Shown: positions 34,159 to 43,456 of the stretch, piece by piece
How the letters are laid out: every line of letters starts with the position of its first letter
How positions within the stretch are numbered: the stretch's first letter is position 1
Assembly: GCA_023411575.1 (NCBI GenBank)
Contig: JAEYOP010000039.1
Coordinates: 100,601-164,600 of the forward strand
Source: Bacillota bacterium
GTDB lineage: Bacteria > Bacillota > Clostridia > Acetivibrionales > DTU013
Direction of reading: 5' to 3'
DNA: 64,000 nucleotides
Notes under the pieces: generated by a model
Database searches by the model: none
Seen by the model: only the letters and a program-made list of their open reading frames with translations
Told to the model about the DNA's origin: nothing
Position numbers and translations under genes: made by a program

Positions 34159-35751
34159 CTACGGCCGGTATTTTTCACGGTATTCCGACGGGGAACACCC
34201 CACATACTTTTTAAATAGCGTGGAGAAGTAGTTGGAGTCCGTAAAGCCGATGCTTGTCGTCACCTCATAGAGCTTTATCCTGCTGTCGCCCAGCAGTTCC
34301 TTGGCCTTTTCGATCCGTACCTCCGTAATATATTCGTTCAGGGTCTTGCCGGTGGATTTTTTAAAAAAGGAACAGAGATAGGTCTGGCTCAGGTACGCGT
34401 TATCAGCTATGGACTGGATCGAAAGCTCCTTGTTGCAGTAATTTTCCCGGATATACCGGATGGTTTCGTAGATTTTCCGGTTGAGGCCGTCCGTACTTTC
34501 GAAACGGCTGAAAAAGGCGGAAATATTGGAACAGATGTATTCCGACAGCTCCGTCAGGCTCTGGAACCGGTCGATTTCCTGCCAGATATAGGAGCGCTCG
34601 TTTTCCACGGCGGGGTCAATCAGGTTCCGGTCCCGTGCAGCTTCAAAAATGAGCAGCAGAAGATTGAAGTAAATATTCCGGATGCGGTCGATGTCCTCAT
34701 CCGCGGCCATCCTTACTCCCTCGGTCAGTTTTCTGACCAGATGGAGCGAGCCCTCCTTGTCGTCCTTCTTGAGAAATTCCTTGAAATGGCTGAAAAGGTT
34801 TTTATCCGGGGTGAACTTCTTTTTGCTGTTCGTGCCGTTGTAATAAATCTTGCTACTGCCGGTGTAAAACTGCCGGTTCAGGGTCACAAGGGCCTGGGCA
34901 AAGGACTGCGGCAGCTCCGCCAGGGTTTTGACATTCGTGCCGGTGCCGATGGTGACCGAACAAAGTTCTCCGGACAGGCTGCGCACCCTTTCCAGGATGG
35001 TTTCCGGCATGCCGGAGGAGGCCAGGCTCCCGGCGGCGGAACCGGATAGGATCACAGTGATGCAATCCACCGGCGTGGTGCCGGCTATACAGGCGGCCTG
35101 GTCATACAGTGCGGGATCGCAGAAGGATTCCAGCATGGTATACAGAAGACGGCTTTTTCCCTTCTCGTCCACTGCAGATTTCCAGTTCAATTTTATACAT
35201 ACGGCAACGTAATTGCCCGTCTCAGGCACGCTCAGAAAGAGATCCTCGCTATTTTGCTGAAAAATGCCGCCGGTATTGCCTTTGAGCAGGTTCAGGGCGA
35301 TTTCCTGACGGATCAGGGGGCGGCTTTGGTCCAGGCTGTTTTTCAGCCGTTCGGCGTCCCTCCTTTTCTCTTCCTCTTCCAGGCAGGAGGAAACGGCTTC
35401 CTTCGCCACGGACTTCACTTCATCCAGATCGATGGGTTTTTCGATATAGCTTACGGCTTTCAGATGGATGGCGGATTTGAGATATTCCTTGTCGGAGTAG
35501 CCGCTGATGAAAATGATCCGGCATTCGGGATAGATTTCCCGGATCCTGGTTGCCAGCACGATCCCGTCCATTTTGGGCATCCGGACGTCCGTAAGCAGAA
35601 TGTTGGGTCTGGAAGCCTTTGCAAGCTCCAGGGCCACGGTTCCGTCCTGAGCCGTTTCCACTCGGTCTATTCCCAGAGCGCTCCAGTTTACATATTCCTT
35701 GAGGCTCTCACGGGTTGTCTTTTCATCGTCGGCAATAATTAGCTTCAACAT
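34159..35751 (-). CDS. AraC-type response regulator, YesN-type
   Basis: A 530-residue regulator. The N-terminal receiver domain has MLKLIIADDEK, the phosphorylation site Asp55 in LLTDVRMPKMDG, and the switch Lys in SYIEKPI. A long middle region of about 250 residues follows. The C-terminal AraC domain (about 430-530) carries KELSIQSIADNAYLSQTYL, LYEVTTSIGFTDSNYFSTLF and the closing CSPSEYREKY. Its partner is the YesM-type kinase at 30599-32431. The start is the ATG at 35751 after AGGAG; the longer frame from 35814 would cross its own promoter. A TATAAT on its strand (plus 35785-35790) is next to the AAAGAnnGTn operator, so self-regulation is plausible. It is the best candidate to control the four galactan promoters. 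Confidence 0.93.
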   Translation of the reverse strand: MLKLIIADDEKTTRESLKEYVNWSALGIDRVETAQDGTVALELAKASRPNILLTDVRMPKMDGIVLATRIREIYPECRIIFISGYSDKEYLKSAIHLKAVSYIEKPIDLDEVKSVAKEAVSSCLEEEEKRRDAERLKNSLDQSRPLIRQEIALNLLKGNTGGIFQQNSEDLFLSVPETGNYVAVCIKLNWKSAVDEKGKSRLLYTMLESFCDPALYDQAACIAGTTPVDCITVILSGSAAGSLASSGMPETILERVRSLSGELCSVTIGTGTNVKTLAELPQSFAQALVTLNRQFYTGSSKIYYNGTNSKKKFTPDKNLFSHFKEFLKKDDKEGSLHLVRKLTEGVRMAADEDIDRIRNIYFNLLLLIFEAARDRNLIDPAVENERSYIWQEIDRFQSLTELSEYICSNISAFFSRFESTDGLNRKIYETIRYIRENYCNKELSIQSIADNAYLSQTYLCSFFKKSTGKTLNEYITEVRIEKAKELLGDSRIKLYEVTTSIGFTDSNYFSTLFKKYVGCSPSEYREKYRP

Positions 35752-35784
35752 GTCTGAACTCCTATTGGCTGGCTGATGTATTTT

Positions 35785-35790
35785 ATTATA
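35785..35790 (-). promoter_or_regulatory. -10 box of the response regulator gene
   Basis: TATAAT on the minus strand, 34 bp before the ATG at 35751. The matching -35 position falls within the shared operator at 35796-35822 and has poor consensus, so control by the operator-bound protein is likely. Confidence 0.55.
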
Positions 35791-35792
35791 GC

Positions 35793-35872
35793 ACAAAAGA
35801 AAGTAGAAAAACAAAGAATGTCGTAGGATTGTCCTGTTAAAACCCGGAAGGGTCTTCCCTATAATGGGAGTA
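35793..35872. repeat. 80-bp exact direct repeat, copy 1
   Basis: Identical over 80 bases to 43347-43426. It contains a full promoter unit: two AAAGAnnGTn repeats and TATAAT. The copies flank the surface galactanase gene, start points 7554 bp apart. Confidence 0.95.
35796..35865 (+). promoter_or_regulatory. Activated promoter P1 of the galactan locus
   Basis: AAAGAAAGTA at 35796 and AAAGAATGTC at 35813 are direct repeats 17 bp apart. TATAAT starts at 35860, 47 bp after the second repeat. No good -35 is present. It drives the surface galactanase gene. Confidence 0.75.
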
Positions 35873-35983
35873 ACTTAAAGTGGGTTGTACAGAAAGAATA
35901 TAACGAATAAGGAGGATGAGACGAATCGGCGGGTATATTAGCAATTCTGGATATTAAATTATTTTAATCAAGGAGATGAGGTC

Positions 35984-38900
35984 TTGAAACGTTTTCAAAA
36001 ATCCCTGTCGCTGCTGATGGCAGCAGTCTTTACGTTGGCCCTGTTCGTCATTCCCTCGACCCCGGCATATGCGGCAACGTCCTTTGACACGGAGCTTCTG
36101 CAAAACCCGGGGTTTGAGACTTTGACAGGCGGAGCGGGCACTGCGGCCAGCAATTGGGGTGCTGCTGCGTGGACCGTTAACACCTCTACGCAGGTGCGCA
36201 CGGGAAGTAACTCCCTCAACGCGAACTGGACCAACCTGGCTACCCAAACCGTGGCAGACCTTGACGCCGGCCTGTATGAGTTTACGTTTTGGTATATCGC
36301 CGGCGCCAGCAACACGGCCACCCGCCAGATCAAAATCAATGATGAAATCATCCCGATAAGCACGGCGCTGTCGTGGACGAAATCGACTACATATTACAAC
36401 CTGGAAAGTCCCGGCAGCATTATCGTGAGCTTCGGCGGCACGTCAAACGCGGACGCGGGCTTTTACGTGGACGACGTAAGCCTGAAGCACATTACGGCCA
36501 TCCCCCAGCCACCCGCGCAAGCGGACATCTTTGTCACGAAGGTTGAGAACCTGAGCGAAGATTTCACCATGGGCGCGGACATTTCCAGCTTGATTTCCCT
36601 GGAGAATAGCGGCGTGGTGTTCCGCAATGAAGACGGAGAACCGGACGACCTGATTGCTATTTTAAAGAATGCGGGCGTGAACTATGTGCGCATCCGCGTG
36701 TGGAACGACCCATATTACCGTGATGAGGCCCGGCCATCCAATACGGGTTCCGCCAGCTACAGCGCGTACCCCACCCTGGGGCCGGATGATATCGGCAAGG
36801 GCTATGGCGGCGGCAACTGTGACCTCGAGGTCGCCAAGGCAATTGGTAAGCGCGCAACCGATGCCGGTTTAGGCGTTCTGATCGATTTTCACTACTCCGA
36901 CCATTGGGCCGACCCGGGTAAGCAGGATTTGCCCAAGGCATGGAAAGGAAAGACCAAAGAGCAAGTTCAGGGGCTACTGTACGACTACACCTACAACAGT
37001 CTGAAATACCTGATTGAGCAGGGTGTTAACGTAGGTATGGTGCAGGTAGGCAACGAGACCAACAGCCGGATGGCTGGCCAGACCGCCGGCACAGATACAT
37101 ACGAGCTGATCGTGAAGGGCTTCGCCGCCATTGAGCAAGTGAATAAGGACAAAGGCGTTCACATCCTGAAAGCCATCCACATGGCCAACCCGAACTCGGT
37201 TGACCAGCGCGGCTTCGCCAGGGGCGTTCAAGAAAAGGTCAAGGCGTACAATGTGGCTAACAGCCTGACCGGAGACGACCGCCTGGACTGGGATGTGTTC
37301 ATGACCTCGTACTACGAGATATGGCATGGGACTCAGGCCAACCTGAGGACCAAGATGAATGAAATCATCAATGACGATCAAATCAACCCGATAGGCACCA
37401 ACCCTAACAACGCCAAAACCCAGAAGCGGGTCATGGTGGCCGAGACCTCGTACCCGTATACCACGAGCAGCGGAGACACACACGAAACCACGGTTCCCTC
37501 CGCGGGCCGGCCCACAAACTATCCCATCAACGCCCAGGGCCAGGCCAACTCCGTGCGCGACATCATCGCGCTGGTTAGCGGGCTCGACAATGGAATGGGC
37601 GCCGGCGTATTCTACTGGGAACCCGCCTGGCTGCCGGTGAACCAGGCCGGCATACCTCTGCCTACTGCCGAACTGAAAAACGGCGGATACGGTGAAATCA
37701 CCAAAACAAAATTGCAGCAAGACACGAACTTCGGCCAGAACCCCAGCGCGACCTGGCTCGAGAACGCGATAAAATGGAATCAGTGGGGTTCCGGCTGGGC
37801 GTCCAAATATAGCGGCTACTACAACACCGACAACGGAAACAACTGGGGCGGTACCGCCCAGGAAAATCAGGCCCTGTTCGACTTCTGGGGCAATCCGCTG
37901 CCGTCGCTGAACGTGTTCAAATACGTCTATACCGGCGCGGTGGCTGATTTGAAGGTGGACAGCATAGCTGACATAAGCTTTGACTGCTTGCCGACAACGG
38001 CGGATTTCGATAAGAACCTGCCTGCTAAAGTGACGGTTGTGTATACCAACAGCACGGAAGGCATGGAGCCGGTGGTCTGGGATCCAACCGAATTGGCGAC
38101 GGCCCGGGACGGCTTGTTGGGGATCTATGACATTACCGGCACCGTGTCTTTGGGCGGCGAGGACACCACCTTCACTTGCACCGTTTACAAAAATAATATA
38201 CTATCCAATCCGGGATTTGAAACGAATACGATTTGGAGCCGCATCGCCGGCACCGGTTCAAACCCGACCATAGGCGGCCAGGCGGGCAACGCCCGTTCGG
38301 GCAACTGTGTCCATTGGGGCGGTACATCAACGTACACGATCTCCCAGACGATACCCAATGTGGAACCGGGCTACTACACTTTCCATGTGTGGCTGCAAGG
38401 CGGCTCCCCCGCCCTCACATCCAATGTCACCCTGAGCATTAACGGCGCTACGGTGGACGGTACATATAGCTATACCGCCCAGAACCCAAACGGTTGGGGT
38501 GATTATCGGAAAGCTATGTTTAACAACATTCTGGTTGCGGACAGGGGCGACGTAACCGTTAGCTTCAAGATTGGCGGAACCGGCTGGGGCGCATTTGACG
38601 ATGCCTATTTCGGGCAGATGAAGCCGGAAGACGCTACCAAGAAGGAAAAACCGCCTCTGGTCTTCACGTACGCACCGACCATCGTGACAGGCACAACGCC
38701 TGCCAGCCTGGCCGCGACAAGCATTGCCGGCAGCAGCGACATCACCTACAGCGTCGTGAGCGGCACGTCGCTTACGGCCGACCCGGTGACTGGCGCGATT
38801 ACGCTGACAGGGACCACGGGCGACACGACCGTCAAGGCCACCAAGCCCAAGGGAACACTGTATAACAACGATGCGGAGGCCACTGTGACCATCAAGGTCA

Positions 38901-41900
38901 TCAACGCTATCAAACCAATTACGGCTATTGACCCCAGTGACATCACCGTGCTGGACAAGGCCTATGACGGCAGCAAACGGGCATTGGTGGAGTTCAATCT
39001 GACCACGGCGTCGGGCTTTGACGCCGGGGACATCGGAGACGGGAGCTTCCCGAAGAAGCTCACTGCCTGGGCCACTGCGGAATTTAACGATGCGTCTGTC
39101 GGCAACGGCAAAGCAGTGACCATCACCGATATCAAACTGGGCGGCACTGAGGCGTACAAGTACGAGCTGCTGGGCAAGACAGCCGCCAAAACGGCAAACA
39201 TTACCCCCGCGACTACGCCCATATCCCATGAACTGTACGTTCAAAAGGTTGAAGGACTGAGCCAGGACTTCATCATGGGCGCGGACGTCTCCGCCGAGCC
39301 GGCCCTTCGCGCCAGCGGAGAGGTGAACTGGGTTGACAAGGACGGCAACGCTTCGAGCCTGTACAAAGAACTGGCGAACGCAGGCGTGAACTGGGTGCGC
39401 GCCCGCATATGGAACGACCCGTACTATCGCGGCGAGAAGTCGCGCAGAGACATAGACGCCCTCAAAACGGTCGAGACAGACGGGAGTCACGGCTATGGCG
39501 GCGGCACCAATGATTTGGCGAAAGCCGTTGATATTGGGCAGAGGGCCACAGCGGAAGGCATGAGAATGCTTGTGGACTTCCACTACTCCGATTCCTGGGC
39601 AGACCCGGAGCGGCAGTATTCCCCCAAGGCGTGGGAAGGCATGACCATAGATCAAAGAAGCGAGGCACTGTTTAACTTCACCTACGATAGCCTGAAACAA
39701 CTGATTGAGGCGGGCGTTGACGTAGGGATGGTACAAATCGGCAATGAGACCAACAACGGCATGGCCGGCGTCGGCGCAGACCAGATGATCCGGCTCATGA
39801 AAAAAGGCTGCGAAGCCGTAGACAAGATTAACCTGGATTACGGCGTCAACATCAAGAAGGCCGTCCACTTCACCGATCCCCAGGACGGCGTGAAGCAAAT
39901 GAGCCGTGCGAAGGCGCTTGCCGACGGCGGTGTGAACTATGACGTGTACATGTTGTCCTGGTACCCGAACTACCATGGGACCTTGGAAAACATCACCCAA
40001 GTCATGAACAACATTACCCACACATATGGCAAGGAAGTGGCTATAGCCGAAACGAACTACGGCACCGGCGGCGGAATGGGCTATTATGGCTATCCGTACA
40101 CCGTGCAGGGCCAGGCCCATATCGTGCGTGACGCTATCGCGGCGGTCAACGCCGTGGAAGGCGGCAAGGGCATCGGCGTGTTCTACTGGGAGCCTGACTG
40201 GCCGAACATCAGCGCCAGCGGCAGACTGAACTACGGCGCCGGCTGGTCGACCTACTACGCCGCCAACTACGACTCGCACGCACCTACGAGCGGCGCCGGA
40301 GCCTCCGGACAGTCGACGGGAAGCATGTTCAGCGGCGCCAATAGCGCCCGCACTCCGCTGCCGTCCCTGGACGTGTGGAAACTGGTCAAGACCGGCGCGG
40401 TAGGGGAAAGCGACATTGTAGTGTCGTCGATACCGGTCGAATCGGCGAGCGGGGCAATTAATGTTGTAATTGGCAAACCCTTTACAATGCCTGCCACCAT
40501 CGAAGTGATCTACACAGATAACGCCAGAATTCAGGAAAACGTTGTATGGGATTCCAGTGATGTGGCGGCGATGGAAAACGGCCTTAGCGGAACCTACAGC
40601 ATAAAGGGCGTGGTCACGCTCGGCCACATAGCTGGCGGTACTCGCAATGTGACGGCTACCGTCAATAAAGTCATCGAAAACATGGTGGTGAACCCGAGCT
40701 TTGCAGACGAGCCATGGGGAACCGGCTGGACGGAAGCGTCCGGAAGCACCGGCGGCGCCCTGAGCATCGGCTTCGGCGGCGATCAGGGCAACTCGAACGG
40801 CGGCGACAATCACTGCGTCCATTGGAATGACGCAATACGAAACCGTACTATAACACAAACATTTACAGACGTCCCCGCTGGCTATTACACCTTCAAGGTA
40901 GGCGTCCAGGGCGGCATCGGCAGCAACACCAAAGTCACGATTTCGGCTACCGGCGCTACGCTGGACGGAACATACTCGAATAGTATGGGCAGCGGCGGGA
41001 GCTGGGGTACATACAGGTGGCTTACTGTTTCCAACATACTTGTGGCGGCGCAGGGCGACGTAACCATCAACATTAATATTACATGCACTTCGGCAAGTAG
41101 TTCCTGGGGCGCGTTGGACGATGCTTATTTTGCGATGATGGATACCGACATCACGCAAAAGGACGCCCCGACCATCACCGGCCTTACGGATAAGACGCTG
41201 GCGATTGACGCTGACCCCTTTACGCTCACCGGCACAAGTACTGCAGGCGCCATCACTTATGAAGCGGTGAGTGGCGACTCTGTCACGGTAAGCGCGTCAG
41301 GTTTGGTCACAGTCGTGAAAGCCGGCGACACCGTTATCCGTGGCACCGTGTCCAAGGGAAACCTCTATAAGAACGATGGCATAAAAGAGATCACCATTCA
41401 TGTCAAGGATGATACCTACACAGCCGACGTCGGGCCGACCCGCTGGACATTTGCGGCGAAAGCACCCGGGTATACGCCGGAAGTCAAGGAGTTTACAATT
41501 ACCAACACAGGCAGCGGCCAGATTACCGGCCTTGACGTCAGCTTGGGCGGCACGAACTTCATAATCAGCACGACTCCGGTCGGAGCTACGCTGAATTTTG
41601 GCGAAGCAGCCACAGTTAGCATCAGCCCCGAGGCCGGCTTGCCGGAAGGTGCCTATGCAGACACGCTGACCATCCGCTGGGATAACGACGGCGGCGGGTT
41701 GACCGCAGCATTGAGCTTTACGGTTTCGGATACACCCATAACCGCCGCGGAAATCAGTCCGGAAAGCTGGGCATTCCCGGAAGCCACAGAAGGTTACGGC
41801 GCCCAGGCGGCGAAAGTATTTACCATTCGCAACATCGGCACGGAAACAATTATCGGTCTTGACGTCAGTTTGGGCGGCACAGACTTCATAATCAGCACGA

Positions 41901-43243
41901 CGCCGGTCGGAGCTACGCTGAATCCTGGCGAAACAGCTACTGTCAGCGTCGGACCTAAAATTGGTCTGGAACCAGGCAATTACACGGATACGCTGACTGT
42001 TACTGACGGTAACAGTATCACGACGACTGTGGGGCTATCTTTCACCGTGAACGAGGTGAGTCAACCTGCAACTTACGCGGTAACCGTGGGCGGAAGCTAT
42101 GCGACAGGCGGAACCGGCGCGGGGAATTACGCGCAAGGGGACACAGTCACCATCCATGCCGGATCACGGGGCGGTTACACCTTTAATAGGTGGACTTCCT
42201 CTGATGGAATTGTATTTGCCAACGCAAACAGCGCGACGACCACATTCACGATGCCGGCGAAACCTGTGACCGTCACGGCAACCTGGACTTCGAATAGTTC
42301 TGACGATACCGGCAGTTCTAGTAACGACACAACCGTTCCTCCTCCGACACCCGAGGCGCCAAAGACGGTCACCGGACCGTCAACAAAGGAGGTCACTGCA
42401 GCCCCGCCGACCGAACCCCAGAAAGATAAGGCGGTCAAAGCGGTGGAGGCTTTGGCGGAGAAGAAATCCCAGAACGGCAGCGTCAAAATTGCTCCCGCGG
42501 GCGACCCTGTGAACATACAAACCGGCACCGACACCTTAACAGTGGTCACCGTGAAGCCGCCGGAGAACTTGAAAACGGACGGGATCACCACCATGGCGAT
42601 CCTGAATGAAGACGGAAGTTTGACTCCGGTGCCTACCCGCATCGATGAAAACGGCAATTTGATAGTCCTTGTCAGCGGCAACGTCACACTGGTGCCGTTG
42701 AAAGTGGAAGCAAACTTCACGGACATCAACCTCGGCAGCCAGAACCAGCATGTCATAGAGGAAATCAACCGCGCTGCGGCCTTGATGATCGTGGAAGGAA
42801 TAGGCAACAATCTGTACGCGCCTGCCGCCGTGGTCACGGTGCAGCAGACAGTCACCATGTTCCTGCGGGCAATGGGCGTTCCGGTGAATTGGAATACCGC
42901 GATGGAAACCGGTAAAAGCCATGGCCTGGCCACCTCCAACGAGAACCAAACCGGGCCCATGACCCGGATTGCCACAGCGACATTGATGGTGCACGCAATG
43001 CAGGATTTGGGCATGAATCCCGTTATGACGGCGTCGGAAGCCAACGAGGTGCTGAAAGGCTTCACGGATTTGGGAAATCTGACTGCACAACAGAAGATTG
43101 AACTGGCCATCTGTGTGAAGCTGAACCTGTTCCAGGGCTTTGGCAACGGCACCGTGGGACCGCTGGCCGATCTCCAGCGCAGTCAGATGGCCAGCCTGGC
43201 CGTCCGGTTCCAGGATATGATTTTCGGGGAAAAAGCGAAGTAA
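35984..43243 (+). CDS. S-layer-anchored double endo-beta-1,4-galactanase (GH53)
   Basis: A 2419-residue secreted protein starting at TTG 35984, 7 bases after AAGGAGATGAGG, with a signal peptide of about 31 residues ending AYA. An N-terminal carbohydrate-binding module (about 34-170) precedes GH53 domain 1 (about 183-651; acid/base Glu358 in QVGNE, nucleophile Glu487 in AETSYP). Then come an Ig-like module, a CBM61-like module (about 740-885), Big and YDG-type modules, and GH53 domain 2 (about 1084-1471; Glu1255 and Glu1356). A second Ig/CBM61-like pair, two near-identical beta repeats containing FIISTTPVGATL, a bacterial B-repeat, a Pro/Thr linker and divergent SLH domains (about 2244-2419) follow. 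It would cut galactan or arabinogalactan side chains of pectin at the cell surface. The gene is bounded by identical promoter copies. Confidence 0.92.
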   Translation: MKRFQKSLSLLMAAVFTLALFVIPSTPAYAATSFDTELLQNPGFETLTGGAGTAASNWGAAAWTVNTSTQVRTGSNSLNANWTNLATQTVADLDAGLYEFTFWYIAGASNTATRQIKINDEIIPISTALSWTKSTTYYNLESPGSIIVSFGGTSNADAGFYVDDVSLKHITAIPQPPAQADIFVTKVENLSEDFTMGADISSLISLENSGVVFRNEDGEPDDLIAILKNAGVNYVRIRVWNDPYYRDEARPSNTGSASYSAYPTLGPDDIGKGYGGGNCDLEVAKAIGKRATDAGLGVLIDFHYSDHWADPGKQDLPKAWKGKTKEQVQGLLYDYTYNSLKYLIEQGVNVGMVQVGNETNSRMAGQTAGTDTYELIVKGFAAIEQVNKDKGVHILKAIHMANPNSVDQRGFARGVQEKVKAYNVANSLTGDDRLDWDVFMTSYYEIWHGTQANLRTKMNEIINDDQINPIGTNPNNAKTQKRVMVAETSYPYTTSSGDTHETTVPSAGRPTNYPINAQGQANSVRDIIALVSGLDNGMGAGVFYWEPAWLPVNQAGIPLPTAELKNGGYGEITKTKLQQDTNFGQNPSATWLENAIKWNQWGSGWASKYSGYYNTDNGNNWGGTAQENQALFDFWGNPLPSLNVFKYVYTGAVADLKVDSIADISFDCLPTTADFDKNLPAKVTVVYTNSTEGMEPVVWDPTELATARDGLLGIYDITGTVSLGGEDTTFTCTVYKNNILSNPGFETNTIWSRIAGTGSNPTIGGQAGNARSGNCVHWGGTSTYTISQTIPNVEPGYYTFHVWLQGGSPALTSNVTLSINGATVDGTYSYTAQNPNGWGDYRKAMFNNILVADRGDVTVSFKIGGTGWGAFDDAYFGQMKPEDATKKEKPPLVFTYAPTIVTGTTPASLAATSIAGSSDITYSVVSGTSLTADPVTGAITLTGTTGDTTVKATKPKGTLYNNDAEATVTIKVINAIKPITAIDPSDITVLDKAYDGSKRALVEFNLTTASGFDAGDIGDGSFPKKLTAWATAEFNDASVGNGKAVTITDIKLGGTEAYKYELLGKTAAKTANITPATTPISHELYVQKVEGLSQDFIMGADVSAEPALRASGEVNWVDKDGNASSLYKELANAGVNWVRARIWNDPYYRGEKSRRDIDALKTVETDGSHGYGGGTNDLAKAVDIGQRATAEGMRMLVDFHYSDSWADPERQYSPKAWEGMTIDQRSEALFNFTYDSLKQLIEAGVDVGMVQIGNETNNGMAGVGADQMIRLMKKGCEAVDKINLDYGVNIKKAVHFTDPQDGVKQMSRAKALADGGVNYDVYMLSWYPNYHGTLENITQVMNNITHTYGKEVAIAETNYGTGGGMGYYGYPYTVQGQAHIVRDAIAAVNAVEGGKGIGVFYWEPDWPNISASGRLNYGAGWSTYYAANYDSHAPTSGAGASGQSTGSMFSGANSARTPLPSLDVWKLVKTGAVGESDIVVSSIPVESASGAINVVIGKPFTMPATIEVIYTDNARIQENVVWDSSDVAAMENGLSGTYSIKGVVTLGHIAGGTRNVTATVNKVIENMVVNPSFADEPWGTGWTEASGSTGGALSIGFGGDQGNSNGGDNHCVHWNDAIRNRTITQTFTDVPAGYYTFKVGVQGGIGSNTKVTISATGATLDGTYSNSMGSGGSWGTYRWLTVSNILVAAQGDVTININITCTSASSSWGALDDAYFAMMDTDITQKDAPTITGLTDKTLAIDADPFTLTGTSTAGAITYEAVSGDSVTVSASGLVTVVKAGDTVIRGTVSKGNLYKNDGIKEITIHVKDDTYTADVGPTRWTFAAKAPGYTPEVKEFTITNTGSGQITGLDVSLGGTNFIISTTPVGATLNFGEAATVSISPEAGLPEGAYADTLTIRWDNDGGGLTAALSFTVSDTPITAAEISPESWAFPEATEGYGAQAAKVFTIRNIGTETIIGLDVSLGGTDFIISTTPVGATLNPGETATVSVGPKIGLEPGNYTDTLTVTDGNSITTTVGLSFTVNEVSQPATYAVTVGGSYATGGTGAGNYAQGDTVTIHAGSRGGYTFNRWTSSDGIVFANANSATTTFTMPAKPVTVTATWTSNSSDDTGSSSNDTTVPPPTPEAPKTVTGPSTKEVTAAPPTEPQKDKAVKAVEALAEKKSQNGSVKIAPAGDPVNIQTGTDTLTVVTVKPPENLKTDGITTMAILNEDGSLTPVPTRIDENGNLIVLVSGNVTLVPLKVEANFTDINLGSQNQHVIEEINRAAALMIVEGIGNNLYAPAAVVTVQQTVTMFLRAMGVPVNWNTAMETGKSHGLATSNENQTGPMTRIATATLMVHAMQDLGMNPVMTASEANEVLKGFTDLGNLTAQQKIELAICVKLNLFQGFGNGTVGPLADLQRSQMASLAVRFQDMIFGEKAK

Positions 43244-43259
43244 AGGACAGGTTTCATAT

Positions 43260-43322
43260 GTAAACTGCAACGCGCATAAGGGGTCCCGCCAAAAACGGTG
43301 GGACCCCTTAGCGTTAGTTTAC
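43260..43322 (+). terminator. Long hairpin terminator after the galactanase gene
   Basis: Core arms 43277-43290 and 43297-43310 (TAAGGGGTCCCGCC with GGTGGGACCCCTTA) have one mismatch. Outer arms GTAAACT...AACGC and GCGTTAGTTTAC extend the stem. It sits 25 bp before promoter copy 2. Confidence 0.8.
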
Positions 43323-43346
43323 TGCGAATCCATAACAGACTTTGGA

Positions 43347-43426
43347 ACAAAAGAAAGTAGAAAAACAAAGAATGTCGTAGGATTGTCCTGTTAAAACCCG
43401 GAAGGGTCTTCCCTATAATGGGAGTA
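43347..43426. repeat. 80-bp exact direct repeat, copy 2
   Basis: Identical to 35793-35872. Unlike copy 1, no minus-strand TATAAT lies next to it, so this copy serves only the permease side. Confidence 0.95.
43350..43419 (+). promoter_or_regulatory. Activated promoter P2 before the permease operon
   Basis: Direct repeats AAAGAAAGTA at 43350 and AAAGAATGTC at 43367, TATAAT at 43414-43419, with the same 17-bp and 47-bp spacings as P1. Confidence 0.75.
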
Positions 43427-43456
43427 TACCGAAACGACAAATATGGGAGTGAAGCT

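Noticed and set aside
35911..35957. Possible 13-codon leader peptide (GGAGG then ATG at 35916) before the galactanase gene
   Set aside because: The ribosome site touches the ATG with no spacing and the peptide has no regulatory features; it may be a relic of another gene's start.
38327..41158. A 943-codon open frame on the minus strand inside the galactanase gene
   Set aside because: It is antisense to clear GH53 domains, has no ribosome site or known motifs, and arises from GC-rich third positions.
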